Of a stretch of DNA of 5,403 bases, positions 4,750 to 5,403 are shown piece after piece (the first letter of the stretch is position 1; the number at the start of each line of letters is the position of its first letter). The stretch is from positions 1 to 5,403 of the forward strand of contig JBGSYQ010000373.1 of the NCBI GenBank assembly GCA_041750795.1, read 5' to 3'. The DNA comes from JTS-RE94 sp041750795 (GTDB lineage: Bacteria; Planctomycetota; Planctomycetia; Pirellulales; PALSA-1355). A model generated the notes under the pieces. The model had not been told where the DNA came from, did no database searches, and was given only the letters and a program-made list of their open reading frames with translations. The position numbers were made by a program, and so were the translations under genes.

Positions 4750-4773
4750 ATGCCGCGGCCCGCGATCCGTCAA
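4745..4773 (-). promoter_or_regulatory. Strong sigma-70-type arsR promoter
   Basis: On the minus strand TTGACG (4773-4768) is followed by exactly 17 bases and TATATT (4750-4745). Each box matches consensus at about five of six positions. Transcription is expected to start six to eight bases beyond the -10, only about six to eight bases before the arsR ATG. Confidence 0.75.
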
Positions 4774-4812
4774 GTGCCGTGAATTCGCCCCCGTAGCTGT
4801 ACTCGCCCCGTA

Positions 4813-4834
4813 GCTGAATTCGCAAGAGTTCAGC
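4813..4834 (+). repeat. Repeat hairpin 1, 9-bp stem with GCAA tetraloop
   Basis: GCTGAATTC pairs with GAGTTCAGC around GCAA. Eight pairs are Watson-Crick and one is T·G (4819 with 4828). As + strand RNA it would carry a GNRA tetraloop closed by C-G. Confidence 0.6.
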
Positions 4835-4884
4835 CCGCAGCCCCCGTCACTGACCTCACCCCCGTAGCTCAACACTTCCCCGTA

Positions 4885-4906
4885 GCTGGATTCGCAAGAA
4901 TTCAGC
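4885..4906 (+). repeat. Repeat hairpin 2, 9-bp stem with GCAA tetraloop
   Basis: GCTGGATTC pairs with GAATTCAGC around GCAA. The single G·T pair (4889 with 4902) is at a different stem position from that in hairpin 1, so both copies still fold when read on the + strand. Confidence 0.6.
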
Positions 4907-4964
4907 CGACCCAACGCAACACGTAAAAATCCACCCCAGGCCACACCACACGCTGCCTCAACTC

Positions 4965-4993
4965 TTGCGCTTTCCAGCGACCGGGCCGATAAT
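4965..4993 (+). promoter_or_regulatory. Candidate promoter of the DUF2071 gene
   Basis: TTGCGC (4965-4970), 17 bases, then GATAAT (4988-4993). The -10 matches consensus at five of six positions, the -35 at about three or four. Transcription would start near 5000, giving a leader of about 130 bases. Confidence 0.4.
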
Positions 4994-5027
4994 GATCGAC
5001 AAGGCCTGTGAATCCGCGCGACGCCCT

Positions 5028-5065
5028 GCGGTTAGCAACCCGTTGAACCATTCAACCAGCGGTTA
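5028..5065. promoter_or_regulatory. Dyad GTTGAA-CCA-TTCAAC flanked by GCGGTTA direct repeats
   Basis: A perfect 6-bp inverted repeat (5042-5047 with 5051-5056) lies between two copies of GCGGTTA (5028-5034 and 5059-5065). It falls in the predicted leader of the DUF2071 gene and could be an operator or an RNA hairpin. Support is limited to the symmetry. Confidence 0.3.
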
Positions 5066-5120
5066 CCCCGTTGTCAGCGACCGACGCTCGCACGATTCGA
5101 ACCGCGGGCCGCACCGCCAC

Positions 5121-5126
5121 AAGGAG
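5121..5126 (+). promoter_or_regulatory. Ribosome binding site of the DUF2071 gene
   Basis: AAGGAG lies six bases before the ATG at 5133, an ideal placement that fixes the start. Confidence 0.8.
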
Positions 5127-5132
5127 CTTGCG

Positions 5133-5403
5133 ATGGAACGACGCTTGCGGCCGTTTTTAACCGCCGAGTGGCTCAACGTAGCCATCGTCAGTTTCGAGAT
5201 CGATCCGGCGGTGTTGGCGCCGCACGTGCCGCGCGGCACCGAGTTGGATCGCTGGCAAGGCCGCACGCTGGTGAGCCTGGTCGGCTTTCAGTTTCGCGAC
5301 ATTCGCGTCTGCTCGATCCGCGTGCCGTTTCATCGCCACTTCGAGGAGGTCAACCTGCGCTTCTACGTCCGCCGCGCCACGCCGACGGGCTGGCGCCGCG
5401 GCG
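5133..5403 (+). CDS. YqjF/DUF2071-family protein, N-terminal 90 residues (partial)
   Basis: The translation begins MERRLRPFLTAEWLNVAIVS. It continues with FEIDPAVLAPHVPRGTELD (21-39), GRTLVSLVGFQFRDIRVCSI (43-62), VPFHRHFEEVNLRFYVRR (64-81), and then runs off the window. FLTAEW, the AP-P-GTELD segment, VSLVGF and PFHRHFEEVNLRFYVRR are hallmarks of the YqjF-like DUF2071 family (COG3361). These are acetoacetate-decarboxylase-like fold proteins of about 240 residues whose biochemical role is not established. The strong ribosome site and GC-rich third codon positions support it. It is transcribed away from arsR across a 400-base intergenic region; nothing visible ties it to arsenic. The family call is firm, the function unknown. 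Confidence 0.92.
   Translation, partial: MERRLRPFLTAEWLNVAIVSFEIDPAVLAPHVPRGTELDRWQGRTLVSLVGFQFRDIRVCSIRVPFHRHFEEVNLRFYVRRATPTGWRRG

Larger units (their letters stand above)
4788..4907. repeat. Duplicated intergenic repeat with CCCCGTAGCT core, period about 72 bp
   Basis: CCCCGTAGCT occurs four times (from 4789, 4806, 4860 and 4878), arranged as two pairs about 72 bases apart. The second member of each pair extends to a 30-base copy (4806-4835 and 4878-4907) that matches at 28 positions and contains a hairpin. It lies between arsR and the DUF2071 gene. It resembles short palindromic repeats that I associate with planctomycete intergenic DNA. The minus-strand open frame through it is repetitive and not a gene. 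Confidence 0.8.

Noticed and set aside
4788..4907. CRISPR array
   Set aside because: The cores are only about 10 bases, irregularly spaced and hairpin-bearing, and the intervals between paired units are partly repeated rather than unique. No cas gene is present.
4738..4944. 68-residue minus-strand frame with repeated NSCE.SYG-like segments
   Set aside because: The repetition simply reflects the intergenic CCCCGTAGCTG repeats, and the frame overlaps the arsR promoter.
5088..5103. tRNA T-loop-like sequence GGTTCGAATC on the minus strand
   Set aside because: The flanking bases do not form a five-pair T-stem, and no acceptor, D or anticodon arm can be drawn around it.

Overview
The window looks like chromosomal DNA from a GC-rich bacterium, most likely a planctomycete (Pirellulales-like). 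The inference rests on three things. A secreted SUMF1-fold protein carries a PEP-CTERM sorting tail. The gene spacing is loose, with long intergenic stretches full of palindromes. A short intergenic repeat family (core CCCCGTAGCTG plus a GCAA-capped hairpin) resembles repeats I associate with planctomycete genomes. No database search was possible, so the taxonomic call is provisional.

Layout. 1-256 is the 3' end of an unrecognised + strand gene. 313-1341 (-) encodes the exported SUMF1-fold/PEP-CTERM protein. About 735 bases follow (1342-2077) with no convincing gene; they hold candidate promoters, a cluster of palindromes and a 24-bp tandem duplication. 2078-3037 (+) encodes a RarD-type EamA transporter. 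It converges on an arsenic-detoxification locus on the - strand: arsR (4351-4731), arsC (3864-4280) and arsM (3053-3889). An intergenic region of about 400 bp (4732-5132) holds the divergent arsR promoter, a duplicated structured repeat and a candidate promoter for the last gene, a YqjF/DUF2071-family protein that runs off the right edge.

How the genes work together. ArsR is an As(III)-responsive repressor with an ELCVCD metal site. ArsC is a low-molecular-weight-phosphatase-type arsenate reductase that makes As(III). ArsM is the As(III) S-adenosylmethionine methyltransferase that methylates it. arsC and arsM overlap by 26 bp and are probably translationally coupled. No efflux pump (ArsB/Acr3) is visible in the window. 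The control region is the best part of the sequence. arsR has a near-consensus promoter (TTGACG, 17 bp, TATATT) whose -10 lies in a perfect 20-bp inverted repeat that also covers the start codon, so the arsR message is predicted to be almost leaderless. A terminator-like hairpin sits on the arsR stop codon, followed by a degenerate second copy of the operator and a second, weaker promoter before arsC. This suggests arsR and arsCM may be two separately controlled units.

No tRNA, rRNA, CRISPR array, insertion sequence or origin was found. The window does not contain an obviously new multi-gene system. Its novelty is in the arrangement of regulatory and structured-repeat DNA.
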